DNA from: Pseudisothecium myosuroides
Taxonomy: Eukaryota; Streptophyta; Bryopsida; Hypnales; Lembophyllaceae
NCBI GenBank assembly: GCA_951799445.1
Contig: OX637287.1
Location: forward strand, 50,869,724 to 50,933,723
Direction of reading: 5' to 3'
DNA length: 64,000 nucleotides
Numbering within the stretch: position 1 is the first letter of the stretch; every line of letters begins with the position of its first letter. The notes under the pieces were generated by a model. It was not told where the DNA came from, searched no databases, and worked only from the letters and a program-made list of their open reading frames with translations. This document shows, piece by piece, positions 1 to 12,114 of the stretch. Position numbers and translations under genes: made by a program.

Positions 1-2629
1 TGTTGGCCGAATACATTTGGCAACATCGTCTCCGATTTGCTGGCGCTAGGGTTGTTGAGGTAAGTCTCAGAGCGCTTTTGTTCCACATGTTCAAGAGATG
101 GTAGGTACATTGTTCAATTTCACCCTCACTTTCATGTTTCAACTTTCATACCTCATGTTGTGCAACTTCAATCTCACTTTGATTAAACATTTGAACATGT
201 AGAGACGCAATTAGTCTACACAATTGAATCATCAAATACACTCATTTTTCAATTTTAGGGGGTGCAAGTAGAAACGCAAGGTCCAAACTGATGTTCATCT
301 TCCAACTTCCGAATCTCTCGTTGTTGTGAGCACCTCCAACGGTTGATTTGATTGGAAGTTTGAAGTTGTAGAAGTGCAATTTGTCTAGTAGGGTAGGGTC
401 ATTTAATGTTTTTGGTCTTTTCATTTTCAGCTTAGGGTAATGCAGTTGGGTGCAGGTACTGCCCTGCCTGGCATGCTAGCTGTAAAAGTGGGAGCTTCAG
501 TTGTGTTAACGGATCGGGAAGATCAACCCCAGGTATAGAGACATTTTCCAGTTGCAACTTGTAATCGTCATCACACTCTAGAGCAGTTCGATCGCCCGCC
601 TTTGCACTGTAGCTGCACTCTGGTTAGCAGTAACTCCATCTTCCTATAATAGTTGGCTGAATACCAATGCTTCATTCTTGAACTCAATATTTGAGAGGAT
701 CTGTGCCAGATGACAGAGCATTTGAGCATCTTGGGGCGAGTGTGTTTGCAAGACTTTCAAGAACATTTGAAAGTTGTTAAAGAACGAGATCGCTAAAACT
801 GATTTATATCCTATTAGAGATGCCACAAAATCAGTGTCACCTGCAAAATTAGTGTCCCTCATAAAAAATTGTGGACATTAGTACGATTAAATATTTCAAC
901 CTGCACTCGTTAAAATAATGCGACTTTGGTGAAATAGAGTCACACGCACTAAAATGATAAATCAGTGTTTGTACTTGACTTCCAGATGATAATTGACTGA
1001 CGTAAAATTGTCTTGTGGTTAATCTCATGATTGAGGTGTTCAGCGTGTTTGTACTTTTATTTTTAGGTTTTCGAGAATATGCAAAAGACCTGCGATTTGA
1101 ATCAAGTTAGCTGTGAGGTACGCCAGCTTACTCTGTTTCAATTTGAGCCTTCGTCACCATTCCAAGATGCTGACCTTCAGAGGAAGATTGCAACCAGCAT
1201 TGTCTCTCATGGAAAGAAATCATATGAAACTTATTTGGTCGGGTCTTGAGATCTTCCAGTTTTCTGAACTTCGATTATTCAATGAAAGCCTAGTCAGTGA
1301 TGCGGTTTGAACCGTAACATTCTTCAGAAGCTGCCTAAGCACCCTTGGAATCCAAGTTCTTTTTGTGCACGATCCTGAGCTCATGTTATGTTTGCAAAGG
1401 CAGGAGTAGCTCACATTAAAATTATTTATTTCCTTTCGTCCAGTCCTTGGCTATGTGGGATCATGTGACAGTGATTGTATGCTTGGCTATGGAATAAACT
1501 GCTTTAAAAGTATGACAATTTTTCAATACTTCAGTGGTCCGTATTCTATTGTGTTACAAAGGGTGCGAACGGTGTACTACTGTAGAATGTTATGTGTCCT
1601 AGTTGTCCTGCTATGTAACTGATATGTTCAAGCTGATTGTGCTGTGATCTCAGATGCAAGGGTTAACTTGGGGCCAGTGGAATGAGAAATCTTTCGCTCT
1701 ACGACACCCTGCTCAGATTGTTTTGGGTGCAGACGTTCTTTATGCCAGTAAAGGTGCGAATTTCTCCTCAGTTTTGATATTTTTCGCATTGCATCTCGTG
1801 AACTTTTCCTTCGTGCTTTTAGTAGCGTTCAAGCTAAATATTGAGGTTCAGCTATTTATTATGCCTTCACACTCCGGGTTTGCAGAGTTTGATGACTTAC
1901 TTGCTACTGTCAAGTTCTTGTTACAAGGAATGCCAGATTCTGTTTTCATCACCACATACCAACCTCGCAGGTTTGACTGATGTCCCAGCTGTTCTCTGTT
2001 TGCATCTCAATATTTTGAGTAGCTAGTAGGAGGGTTGTTTTTCCTGCTTGTTTTCCTATTAGAGCAACCCTCTGTTATTCAATCATGAACGAATCGGGCA
2101 AAGGCAACCACCATGTTCTACAAAACACAGCATTCTTGAAAAGTAGCGGCATTGCACATATTAGAACAGTGCCAACCAAGAGTTATTTAGAACAAAGTCA
2201 TGCCAAATCAGAGTGAAACTAAATCTTTTACATTCTCTCACATGTGAAAACGATCGCTTATTGGTTCGAGGCTTCACGCTTGTTCAAATCGAGCATAACT
2301 TTGCAAAACAAGGTGTCATGGATTTTTTGGCATGCCAATTCAGGGGGTGTGCTGAACGAGAATATTCTCGAGAATATAATGAATAACCGAGAATTTGGAA
2401 CCAATTTTCACAAATAGTTCAGATCATGTGCATGTATGAATTGGTGCTCAGAAATTGAAAGGCGTTGTTTGTTTGTCTCTGCAGCGGGCACAGGTCCATT
2501 GAGTACCTCATGACAAAGTGGGATTTGCAACTCACTCAACTTATGGACGCTGCAGACTTCCTCCCAGCATCAAAACTGGCTGCTTTGAAGCATTCGGTCG
2601 AACTTGTCGAGATGAGGTCTCGAAATTGA
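1..2629 (+). CDS. METTL23-like methyltransferase, 5' truncated by window edge
   Basis: This is the 3' part of a class I SAM-dependent methyltransferase gene of the METTL21/METTL23 group. Exons by GT-AG junctions: 1-59 (codons from base 3), 446-532, 1067-1117, 1654-1753, 1886-1970 and 2485-2629 (TGA at 2627). They join in frame to 174 codons. The visible protein starts LAEYIWQHRLRFAGARVVE. It then shows SAM motif I ELGAGTALPG, the acidic-loop VVLTD, then LTWGQW and the GADVLYA motif that follows the SAM fold, and TTYQPRR near the end. The order and spacing match METTL23, which in mammals acts on protein arginine in the nucleus; the plant substrate is unknown. For exon 2 I chose the AG at 444-445 over an earlier AG at 429-430, because only that restores GARVVELGAGT. 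The start codon lies outside the window. No frameshift or internal stop is seen, so the gene is probably functional. Confidence 0.88.
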
Positions 2630-2751
2630 CATCACTCTCACTGTACACACACATGGATGCTTGCAAGCAACATGATGCTAAGGTCGACAGCTTCTTCAGT
2701 TGATACTTGAATCCACTTGGACTTCTGAAATGCACTCCACTAGTAGAGAGC

Positions 2752-2926
2752 CCCCCAGAGGTATTCTAGAATTTCACTTAGCAGTATTTCACCCTGCCAA
2801 TTGTAACATGATTTAAGGCAATTTCTATCATGAACATTTCCAAAATTGTAATGCCGTCAAGACAATTTCTAACGTTAACTCTGCCAATCGTAGAGCGGCT
2901 AGATTTTCTAGAATAACTCTAGGAGG
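2752..2926. repeat. small inverted-repeat element, family 'CCCAGAGGTATTCTAGAA'
   Basis: The left end reads CCCCAGAGGTATTCTAGAA and the right end TTCTAGAATAACTCTAGGAGG, an imperfect inverted repeat. It lies about 120 bases after the methyltransferase stop, probably in the 3' UTR or just beyond. A related short element with the same terminal motif is in an intron of the kinase gene near 6650. Boundaries are approximate and no target duplication was fixed. Confidence 0.4.
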
Positions 2927-2929
2927 TGA

Positions 2930-4190
2930 GCTGCTGTACTTCCAAGTGGTTGGCATCTCTGGAGAGCCGGCATTCAACACAAGCGGCGGCTCCCGAGTAG
3001 TTGGCATCTGCAACGAAGTGTTTGTCGCAGTGTGACGCTGGCTATTGTGTACAATTGTGCACATGGATAACCGGATCCCTTCAATTGGAAACATCTGAGC
3101 CTTGAAATTGGAGCTGTCTTGAGTATTGATATGAGCGTTCCACGGCAGAGCAGAATTTTTTTCCCCACCACGTTGGGTTAACTATAAAAACCTGCCCTCT
3201 ATTTAATTTTGTATTTCGTGACCTCTCCAAGATAATTCGGTGTTTCTGATTCCAAGCGTGTAACCATATTTCCAAATTTGATCATCTGTCGTAAATATTA
3301 GCTTCCTAGAGGTGAGAGAAGTAGCTGCTACCTCTCTTACCTCTTTTTTTTGATGTCGTCATGATCCAACAAAAATGTTTTTGAGGATTCGTCTTCAGCA
3401 CCAGGAGGCTACAAGCTATCACTGAGGTGGAAATAACTTGGTGAAATTAGATGCTCGGTTAGAAATAACTTCGTGAAATTGTTGACTCCACAAGCTTCGG
3501 GAGCTGGTTCCTACTTTGACCGATATGAAATGAGTAAAGTTTGTACATGCAAAGGAATTTCGGTATCATAATTGCTCAAACTTCAACAGGACAAGAAGGT
3601 GCCAAGGATCAAGTAGCCAGGAATCGGTATGACTTCAGGGGCACCTTAGCTTACGATGGACGATATGAGAAACAAAGATTTGGAAAAATGGAGGGAGAAA
3701 TCTGCACTCGCAATTTGTGAAAAAGAATACGGAGTATTATATTCCGTAAGTCAACACAAGTCATTTTCATGTAACTTTCAGTGACGCTGGATTCAACGCG
3801 GTGCCCCGGAACCGGGGTCACTTGCTGCATTTGGCTGGCCGCAAGCTAGAACTCAGTCAATGATCCACTATATTTATAGTAATAAGTATTATGTATTTTT
3901 TATATACTGTAATAAAATACTCGCACAGTAATTTTTTGGAGCACAATGAATTCTGCAGTTATTTTTCATAGGTTGAATATCTGGCTTTTCACCTTTTTTC
4001 GCCACTGGTTTCATGTTCCAGGTTACTCCCTGAGACGCGTCTCCAAGACTCCAACTTATTTTTCTGAACCCAAGAATGGCTCTGTGTGCAGACCCTCGTG
4101 AGTCTGCGTCGTCTTCTTTCTTTGATAACTCCTGCTGCACGAGTTTATGTATTTGTACACTTTTGTAGAAATCCTCTAACTTATAGTCTC
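2930..4190. other. intergenic, no gene recognised
   Basis: Between the methyltransferase and the kinase. All six frames are broken into short ORFs without family resemblance or splice-linked coding signal. It may hold the methyltransferase 3' end and the kinase promoter, but I see no specific element. Confidence 0.5.
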
Positions 4191-4195
4191 CACCC

Positions 4196-4640
4196 TCTTT
4201 TAGATTTCTTTTCTCAAACGTTCCAGGCTGAATTGGGAGATACTCGTTGGTAAGGATTTACAGTTGTCTTTAAGTGGGTGCTTGTTCTTCAAGTGCTTGA
4301 GCTTCAAAGAGCTAATCTGATCATGATCCATTTTGCTATAATCGTTGTCCTTATTTGTGCATAGGCGATAAGCTAGGTTGCCAAAATTTATGTTATGTGC
4401 ACTATTGATGCAGTACAATTCCTCTAGTCACCATCCCTTTAGGGTTTCTGCTTCTCAAAACCTTGTTGGGAGTAGTTTGTCCCCAGTGGTAAGGATACCG
4501 ACACTGCTCTTGAACTGGGTGCTTGATTCTATATTGTTTGCGCTACAAAGGGCTTATGTGATCATACTTCGTGTAGCTTTAAACATTTTCTTTTTTTTTG
4601 TGTAGGTGATCATCTAAGTCGCTCGTATTACATTGGTACC
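4196..4640 (+). repeat. diverged tandem duplication (~230 bp unit) upstream of the kinase gene
   Basis: Two adjacent segments (about 4200-4375 and 4440-4620) share blocks in the same order: TCTCAAA, TGGTAAGGAT, GGGTGCTTG, TCAAAGAGCT versus TACAAAGGGCT, TGATCAT, and GTGCATAGG versus GTGTAGGTG. Each carries a donor-like GGTAAG and an acceptor-like TAG at matching places, as if an exon-intron-exon block had been copied. The second has a serine-rich open frame (about 4414-4486) that could be an extra 5' exon of the kinase gene, but I could not link it in frame. Confidence 0.4.
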
Positions 4641-4671
4641 AGCGGTACTTTTTTGTAGCACAGATGCAAGA

Positions 4672-7600
4672 ATGGAAGACGTAGTTGCGCATGGGATTTC
4701 CAAAGTTGGGTTGCTAACTGATGAATATGATCCGACTGAGGTTGGTGATGCAAAACCTAGAAGCGCGAGCATTGCAACTGGTGAGTGAGGCCTTCCTCTC
4801 CGTCTCTGCAATCAAAATTTTCCCCATTACCGAGATAGAATATAGAAATTAGGCTTTGTCGGTAAGATTTTCCAATCTCTTCACAAGTCCTGGAATGTTT
4901 TTTCCATCATTCAATTTCAAATATATTAGAGGAAAGGCCGCAGTTGTTATTAGAATTATCAGATTTTCAAATATTTTTCTTAGAAAAGCAAAGAGGATTC
5001 CAACGCGCAGGAGAGTGCATCATTTGCATACCATTTACAACAGTTATAGGGGTTCAAAATTTGATTGGAAGATTGACAGGAAATCTTATGTTGAGGTGGT
5101 GTATGTTCTCAACACCAATATGAACTTTTGGTTCAAGATTTTGGGGGTTTGCGTTTAGGTCGGTGTTTCAATTAGCTACCTCTACCTTGCAATACCGGTA
5201 TTTGCAAAATTTGCTAACCTATTGTATATTAGCAGGGCCCTATGGCAAGCGGGGAGGCCCATCTTCCACTATTTCTTATGAAACGCCAGGTAAATAGTCC
5301 TTACCGTATCTTGCAATATTTACCAACATATGCTCAAACATAGTCAGAAACTTACTGATGTGAAAGCATTTCATTTTTGCAGATTTTTTAGTATCTTTGT
5401 CAATGTTTTCATATTGTGTGGCTGGGACCCACTTGCAAGGTCATTTCTGTCAGAGCTTGGAGTTTATTTATGTCCTGTTGAACTGGTGTGCAGAGCAATT
5501 TAACAGTCAAAGCTGTGCCAAATCAGGAGGTCCAAAATCATTCAATTTCGAGATAGAACCAGGTACAATTCTCGAATGTTATACTCTTTTCATGAAGTTT
5601 GATTGCCGGCATAACATTTTTGAAAGGAGCTGCTTACATCTTGGTCCATTTGCTAATTCAAGGAAGATTTTGGCTATCTAAGGTTCCTCAATCCTATGAT
5701 ATCTTTCTTTGACACAAATCCTTTTATCTCTTGAGCAGTAGTCTTTTCTTCTGACTACAAAAGAATGTGTGGATTGCTTAATAAGCCGGTGACAATTGCT
5801 AATGGTAGCCAGAAGAATATCCACCAAGTATGAGTTAAAGAATGAAAGTGATGATAATCAAGCAAGTGTTGATACTGCCAACTGAGGGTGCTCAACAGTA
5901 CTCTAGAGTTTTATGAGAAATACTAACCACCTCAGACCTTCTTGTATGGGGCTCTGTAGGGCATTTGGATTTCATAGCATGTTCTTCTGTATCATACTCC
6001 AAACCATTTTCAAACGACTCTGGTTCAAGAAAAAGGAGCTCAACGGCAGGTGATTCTAGCAGTGTATCTACAGGACATTTTATCTTTTCGTCAGGCAATC
6101 CAGGCAATCTTAGTTCTACGATCAAGAACAACGCTCCCAAGCACACCGTGAAACCAGAAGCTGAAGCACACCGTGAAACCAGAAGAGAAGCACAAGCACG
6201 AAATATTATATTACAGCCTCTTCTTGAAAATTACACATGGAAAGAAGTTGAAGATATGACTGACCGAGCAGTTTATAAGTACGACGCGGATCTTGAAGGA
6301 CCTCCCCGTATTCTACTTGGGAGGGGCGGGTTTGGCAATGTATACATGGGTATATTGGCCAGAAATATCGATAAGCCAGTAGCAGTCAAAATTCTTGGCG
6401 ATAAGACTGATCAAGGGGACACTGAATTTCTGAACGAGGTAAGGTAACTGCACCTAATTGCAACCTGGTTCTAAATCCGATCCCAACAGATTCTTGCCTA
6501 AAATGTACAGCCTCTTTTCATGAGAGCCTAGGGTTGATTTTGTGTGCACCTGTTTTTAGCACTGAAAATTCATAGTTTATATTAGACATCTACTTTAACT
6601 AATCCTAGGTAGAGGATCGTGACATCAAGATTTAATGCCTTTAATAGAAACCCACCCCCAGAGGTATTCTAGAAAACCTAGTCCCGTAACAATTGGCATG
6701 GTTTAACATCGCTAAATTTTGTATGATACCTCTGAAGGGGTTTTCGTACTAGTATGTGAATTGTGAGCGTGCTCATCAATCGTGTTGTCATGTATGAACG
6801 CAGGTGAATCTTCTCTCAAGAATAAATCACGTAAATTTGGTTAAACTGCTAGGATGCTGCCAAGAAGCCAGCCATAGAGTTTTGGTTTACGAATATGCTG
6901 ACCAAGGAAGTATAGGGGATCACCTTCATGGTGAGTCAATTCGTTTTCCTTTTAGTATTTTCAATGCATCACGGGGTATTCTTAGGATTCTCTTAGTGTT
7001 CTTAGAATTCTTAGGATTCTGTGAGCAAGAAATTTTACCTCTTACAAGCGCCATTTGTGCATCTCCGAATGCAGGTACTGGGATTTTTCTCGACTGGAGA
7101 AAACGACTCAAAATTTGTTTGGATTCTGCATGTGGTATGTTTTGACACTAACTTCAAAAACTAACTCATCTTTTGATATATTGATAGGGTGGTACAAATT
7201 TTGTTAATAGTTTGTAAGCTTGTGAAGTTAGATGTGTAGATATTGTCATCCAAATATCCTACATCGAACTCTTATTAGTTTGTGTGACAATAATTGACGA
7301 TTTTCAGTAAAATTTCCCACTAAATAATCACCAGTGCAATTCATCAATGCAGTGGAATTCACCATTGCAGTGGGCTCTACTAAAATAACCCCTTTTAAAT
7401 TTTGCTGTGACATTAGTATTGCACGTTCAATAATAGGATAAATCAATGTAGTAGAGAAAAATTCCAAGGGTACCTAGCTGCGTTAACCCTGCCTATTGTT
7501 TGCTAGATGCATAGGCAAGAAACTAATATGACTGTATGGAATGTTTGGTGTTCAAGGCCTTGAGTATCTGCACACCGGGTGCGATCCAAGAATTATTCAC

Positions 7601-8973
7601 CGCGATATCAAAAGTAGCAACATCCTCCTCACCAAAGATTTGGTTGCCAAAGTTGCTGACTTTGGTCTGTCCAAAATAGCTTTAGAAGACGACTCTGGTA
7701 ACCAAACCCAGTTTAGCACTAGGGTGAAGGGAACTCCTGGATATCTCGACCCTGCGTAAGCATTACTCCACTTCCGTTATTTTTAACTTGCGATATGTAA
7801 TGAATCCAAATATCAGAAGTACATAGTATTGTATGACTGATTTGATTATTGTTCAAGAGTTTGGTAAATCAGCTGTGTTTGTAAATCGATTTCAACCGTT
7901 GCTACGTTTTGTGCATTCATTGAGGAACATTTAATTGTTGGTGGGCTTTGCAGGTATTCTAAAACGGGAAAATTGGATGAGAAGAGTGACATCTACAGCT
8001 TTGGCGTGGTTCTTTTGGAAATGATTACTGGTCGTAAACCTAATGATGCAAAAGCTGATCAATTTATCGGAGAGTGGGTAAGCAATGTTTTTCTATATCT
8101 GGACAGTGGCGTATGGGGTCAAATTCTTTAGGGCAGGTCTACATTGGTCAGGACAAGTCAGGCATTTCAGCTATATTTTAAGAAATCTAGCATAGTGAGT
8201 TGTCCATTGTTCTCGAGGCTTTTACGCTTTGTCCCAGAGGTCATTGAATAAGAAATTTAGGAGTTGCTGAAAAAATGACTTCGATGCCTCATGGCAATAC
8301 TTTTTGCAAGTGGTCTTGTTCCGTTGTGCGGAGTGATTTAAAAAATTAACCTACAAAATGGTGAATGAGTGAAGATCACATAGTTTAACTTAATCAAATC
8401 ATTTCTCAATCTCTTGTCATCTTGTCTTGTGTTCCAAATAGTCATGTCTTGGCCTCAAGGTTTTACTTGTGGGGACAATGTCTAGGGAGAGATTGGAGTC
8501 ACACCATCAAACATCCATAGTTCTCTATTATTAATCAGTTTTTCATTGATATTTCTTGGTTATTTCTTGTACTTTTACTTGAAATATATATTTTTTGAAA
8601 TGTTCCTCACCGGTTTTGCTTGAAGTAATGATTTTGAATTTTTTTTGAAAATGAACTGGCTCATCGTTACACCAGCTTTCGGTTCAAGACCTTGTTTGCG
8701 TCTCAAATTTTGATAGGAGTTTCCTTTTTTTTTTGTCAGGTGAAGAAGCAATCTGGGAGTTTGAAAGTGATTGTCGACTCAAAGCTGGGTGGGAAATTCA
8801 ACTCCAAATCGATGAAGGAGGTTCATAATCTTGCTTTGAAATGCATAGACGAGTCTCCCAAGAATCGTCCTGATATTAGGAAAGTGGTGGTTGTACTCCG
8901 GACTGCGGTGGAGACAGAAAATAACACTTTGCAGTCTTCCAAGTGGCTAAGATCTCTAATAGGGCAAACTTGA
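4672..8973 (+). CDS. receptor-like Ser/Thr protein kinase, LRR-I / At1g67720-like
   Basis: Exons: 4672-4780, 5236-5289, 5383-5439, 5494-5562, 5739-5804, 5960 (or 5936)-6438, 6804-6930, 7075-7134, 7557-7755, 7954-8077 and 8740-8973 (TGA at 8971). They join in frame to 525 residues (533 with the alternative acceptor). The C-terminal kinase domain has glycine loop GRGGFGNVY near residue 240, VAVK lysine, [10 protein letters not shown] catalytic loop, DFGLSK and [13 protein letters not shown], so all catalytic residues are present (RD type). The motifs [35 protein letters not shown] and [11 protein letters not shown] resemble the malectin/LRR kinases of the LRR-I group. The N-terminal half is Ser/Gly-rich, made of symmetric phase-1 exons of 54, 57, 69 and 66 bases. 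It shows no clear signal peptide, LRR or membrane segment. The true 5' end may therefore be missed, or the protein may be a cytoplasmic kinase. The subdomain VIII APE position reads DPAY instead of the usual DPEY. The kinase exons are reliable; the first exon and the 5804-5960 junction are tentative. Confidence 0.82.
6647..6752. repeat. short inverted-repeat element in kinase intron
   Basis: The ends are CCCCCAGAGGTATTCTAGA and its imperfect reverse complement GATACCTCTGAAGGGG, about 105 bases apart. The left end matches the element after the methyltransferase gene near 2752. It lies wholly inside the intron 6439-6803 and should be removed by splicing. Confidence 0.45.
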
Positions 8974-9773
8974 TCAACTGCTGCAATTCTTGTACAATAG
9001 TTTTATGTATTTCTGTGTACATAGTCATTCTTTTGTAGTAATCTGTTGATGACTTTATAGAACTTGCAGTGAAATCCTCTTGTTTGACTTTAGCAGCAGC
9101 ATCTTGTTGGCTCCTGATTGAAGAGGAGGAGGCTTTGCATTGACAAAAGTTTCATGTGAGGAAGTTTGAGTAGGATCTTCCTCAAAAAGCAAGCATGTGT
9201 TTTCTCTCATAGCAAGTAACTCATCCTATGACAGCCACAACTCTGGACAAGTCTAATGCAAGTCAAAAAATTCTTGCGGTGAACATGTGTCCTATAAAAT
9301 GTAGTTCACAAGAAGAATTATGACTGCAATAGGCATGTCCAAAGTTATGATTGTCATGGGCTCAATTACCTTAGGTGATGTCCATTACATTTAGTGTTGT
9401 ATGACTAGGTATCAAATTTTATATGTGCATATAAAATCTCTTGTTACAATCAATTTAGTGTTGGTGACACTTTTATGGTAAGGGAACTACACTAAGAATT
9501 ACACTTTAAATGTTAATTATAATTGCTATTATTCTTTTGCTCAAGCTTTTGTTAAGTAATTATTATTTGATTTTCAATAAACCACCAAATGCTTTATTTG
9601 GGCTTGTAGTATTATATTTAAAAGGATTCAAAGTTCTTTTTGGTAGATGATTAAATAACAAACGTTTAATGCCTAAGTCCCATTATTTACTTCTTGGAGT
9701 ACATTCTAAATACAACAAAAGGCTAAAGCTTTGAAAAGTTCTAACAATTTTTTTGAATTGTAATTGCTAGATC
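8974..9773. other. kinase 3' UTR and intergenic DNA
   Basis: It begins with the probable 3' UTR of the kinase; T-rich stretches around 9000-9040 would suit polyadenylation. The rest is AT-rich without an ORF or repeat that I can name. Confidence 0.4.
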
Positions 9774-10663
9774 TTAACCACTTAAGTTTGTTGACTATAT
9801 TTTCCCCCAAAACGCTTGAAAACTACCATTTTGAGCACAAGTACCAAATTTTGGAAAAAAAACACATTTTTGGACATATATAATTGTAGGATCTTGTAGT
9901 ACACTGGTTTGAAAAGCTATGGAAAAAATCTCAAAATTTTCCACAGTGCAGATTGGAAGATATTAGCATTTGAATTGGTAGAAATTCTTTTTTGGGCCCT
10001 ACAAAAAACAGGGTAGCTGCACTTCACAAGGTCACAAAAAGTTGAAAATGGTGTTGCTTCTTTAGGTTCATTTTTTAGGGCAAGTTGGCTACATGCTTGA
10101 AAAATTTCACTTCATTTAGAATTGTACAGCATATAGGAAAAAAATAGTAAGTAGAAAGAAGTAGAGAATGATTCAAAATATGAAGTTGTTATTTAAGAAT
10201 TTGATTATGGAATTGAAAAATGTCAATCTTAATGGTGGCAATGTTGTAATAAACAATCTACATCCTATGATTTAAATTTTTTGCAAAAAATATTGAAAAT
10301 TGAGTAAAATAAACAACTCCTCATAACTTTCATCTCATTGATTGAAATGGAATGATTCAAAGTTATATATATATATAAAAAACCAATCAAATTTTTGTTT
10401 TTTGAAAAAGTGATTTTTTCTTATTTACCTAGTCTTCTTATTTATGAAAAAAAGTAACATATTAGGCCATAACTTTGATTTTCATTTCCAAATGTCATAA
10501 AATTTAGTGCACATGAGAGATATTCCTCATCCACACCTTCTATTAAAATTTCAGCCTAAAACATGCCCAAAATCTCTAGTCACATAAACAAATCTCTAGT
10601 CACATAAACTTGCCCAAAATTGATATATTGCCAAAGTCACTAGGTCGGTCTTTTAGGGATTAA
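9774..10663. mobile_element. TTAA-flanked non-autonomous element, 0.9-kb class (copy a)
   Basis: The left end is TTAACCACTTAAG and the right end CTTTTAGGGATTAA, both degenerate. The interior is collinear with the better preserved copies at 18.7-19.6 and 23.5-24.4 kb: the 'actaccattttgagcac' block, 'taggatcttgtagtacac', a middle poly-T/A region, then 'aactttcat...aatggaatgattcaaag'. There is no coding capacity. It lies directly downstream of the kinase gene. Confidence 0.6.
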
Positions 10664-10806
10664 ACTAAATTTATCATAAAGAATCAATGCATTCAAAGTA
10701 GCTTAGTTGCATGGGTAGAACTAAAAGTTCAAAACAAAGATAAGACAATTTAATGTGTCCAAGGTAATGTGATCAAGCCTTCTTGTCATTCCGAAAAAAA
10801 AATGAC

Positions 10807-11698
10807 TTAATTCCTATAGGACCATGGCCATTTTCTTTTAAAAAAACACTCAAACCTGCCATTTCTTTGCAAAAAGCAAAAAATTGTGAAAATTGATGTT
10901 TTTGCATATTTAATTGTATGATCTTACACTAGAGTAGTATAATAATGTGTGGAAGAAGTTTCACAAACTTTTTGCACCTTGTGTGACTAGATTCTTTGAC
11001 TTTGAACCTTTTTAACTTAAATTTTTTGCCCTAGAGAATTTGATTTTAAAAACTTCTATCATGAAGAATTGAGTTGAGAATCTGGGCAAAAAATATTAAA
11101 ATAGAAAACACTTAATTTTCATTCTTAAAAAAGATGTTAAGTAGAAGCAAATGTAAGATAGAAGGAAAAACTAAATTGTTAATATATGTGTGTGTGTGTG
11201 TGTATATGTATATATATAAGATGGAATTGAAACACACTAATTCCAACAGTGAGATTGTTATAGCAAGCAAACTAAACCTTGTAAATTTTATTTTTTTTAA
11301 ATTATGAAAATTGAGTTCAAAAACAAATCCAACACGTTATTTTCACATAAGATGCTATGATTGTCCGAAAAACAAGATGCTCCATAACTTTCACATCACT
11401 CATCAAATGGAATAAATCATGTAGACAAAAATATGATCTACAAAAAAAAATATTAAAAAATTTATTTCAAGTTTTCATGGATTTCTTTTGCTACCCAATG
11501 AGATGTAAATTGTGCTTAGGATGGCATAACTTTTGTTTTCAGATACCGTTGGAAATAAAAACTATATTTCTAGAAAGCTACTGTATTTTTTTATCTTAAA
11601 AAATGTTTCAAAAAATCATAACAAAAATTGAGGCTGTAGGAGCCTGCCCAAAATCTACTTTTCTTCCCAAGGGGACTAAATGATTCTTTAGGGGTTAA
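10807..11698. mobile_element. TTAA-flanked non-autonomous element, 0.9-kb class (copy b)
   Basis: It starts TTAATTCCTATAGGACCA and ends CTTTAGGGGTTAA, the canonical right end of the family. Internal blocks such as 'cactcaaacctgccatttct' and 'aggagcctgcccaaaatc' match copy c. It has the same orientation as copy a and lies only about 140 bases from it. Length 892 bases; no ORF of note. Confidence 0.65.
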
Positions 11699-11699
11699 C

Positions 11700-12110
11700 A
11701 TTCAAATATTGTCTAGTATATAAATTTCAAAGGTGCCAAATGAAGAGCTACATTTTGTTATGAGACGATTGTAATTTTATTATCGCAATTGTTGTGGATA
11801 TTTGAAATCTTTCTATTCTTTGTTTATATGTCAAATTTAATATTATTGCCCTATACCTAGGGCACTATTGATTGTCTCTCTCCCTCCTTCCTCTACTTCA
11901 TCTTTTTCTCCTCTAATCTTCCTCCATTGTGTGTAGAGTGGGTTTTGTGGTTGTTGGTGAGAGTTGGACTCCTCTTGTGTGCACGTACAGTGGTGCTACT
12001 TCTCTTCTCTCCTTCCTCCCTTTTTTTTTTAGACTCTAAACCCTACTCCAACCCCAACTTAGTAGTAGGTTAATCCAACATCCTTTTTTTAGAGAGAATC
12101 AAAAAACAAA
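11700..12110. other. low-complexity intergenic DNA
   Basis: Pyrimidine-rich (TCTCTCCCTCCTTCC-like) and T-rich runs with no supported gene. It may be the distal flank of the LTR-like unit that follows. Confidence 0.35.
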
Positions 12111-12114
12111 AAAA

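Noticed and set aside
4633..4650. TGGTACCAGCGGTAC resembling a retroelement primer site
   Set aside because: No LTR on either side; position fits the duplicated block upstream of the kinase.
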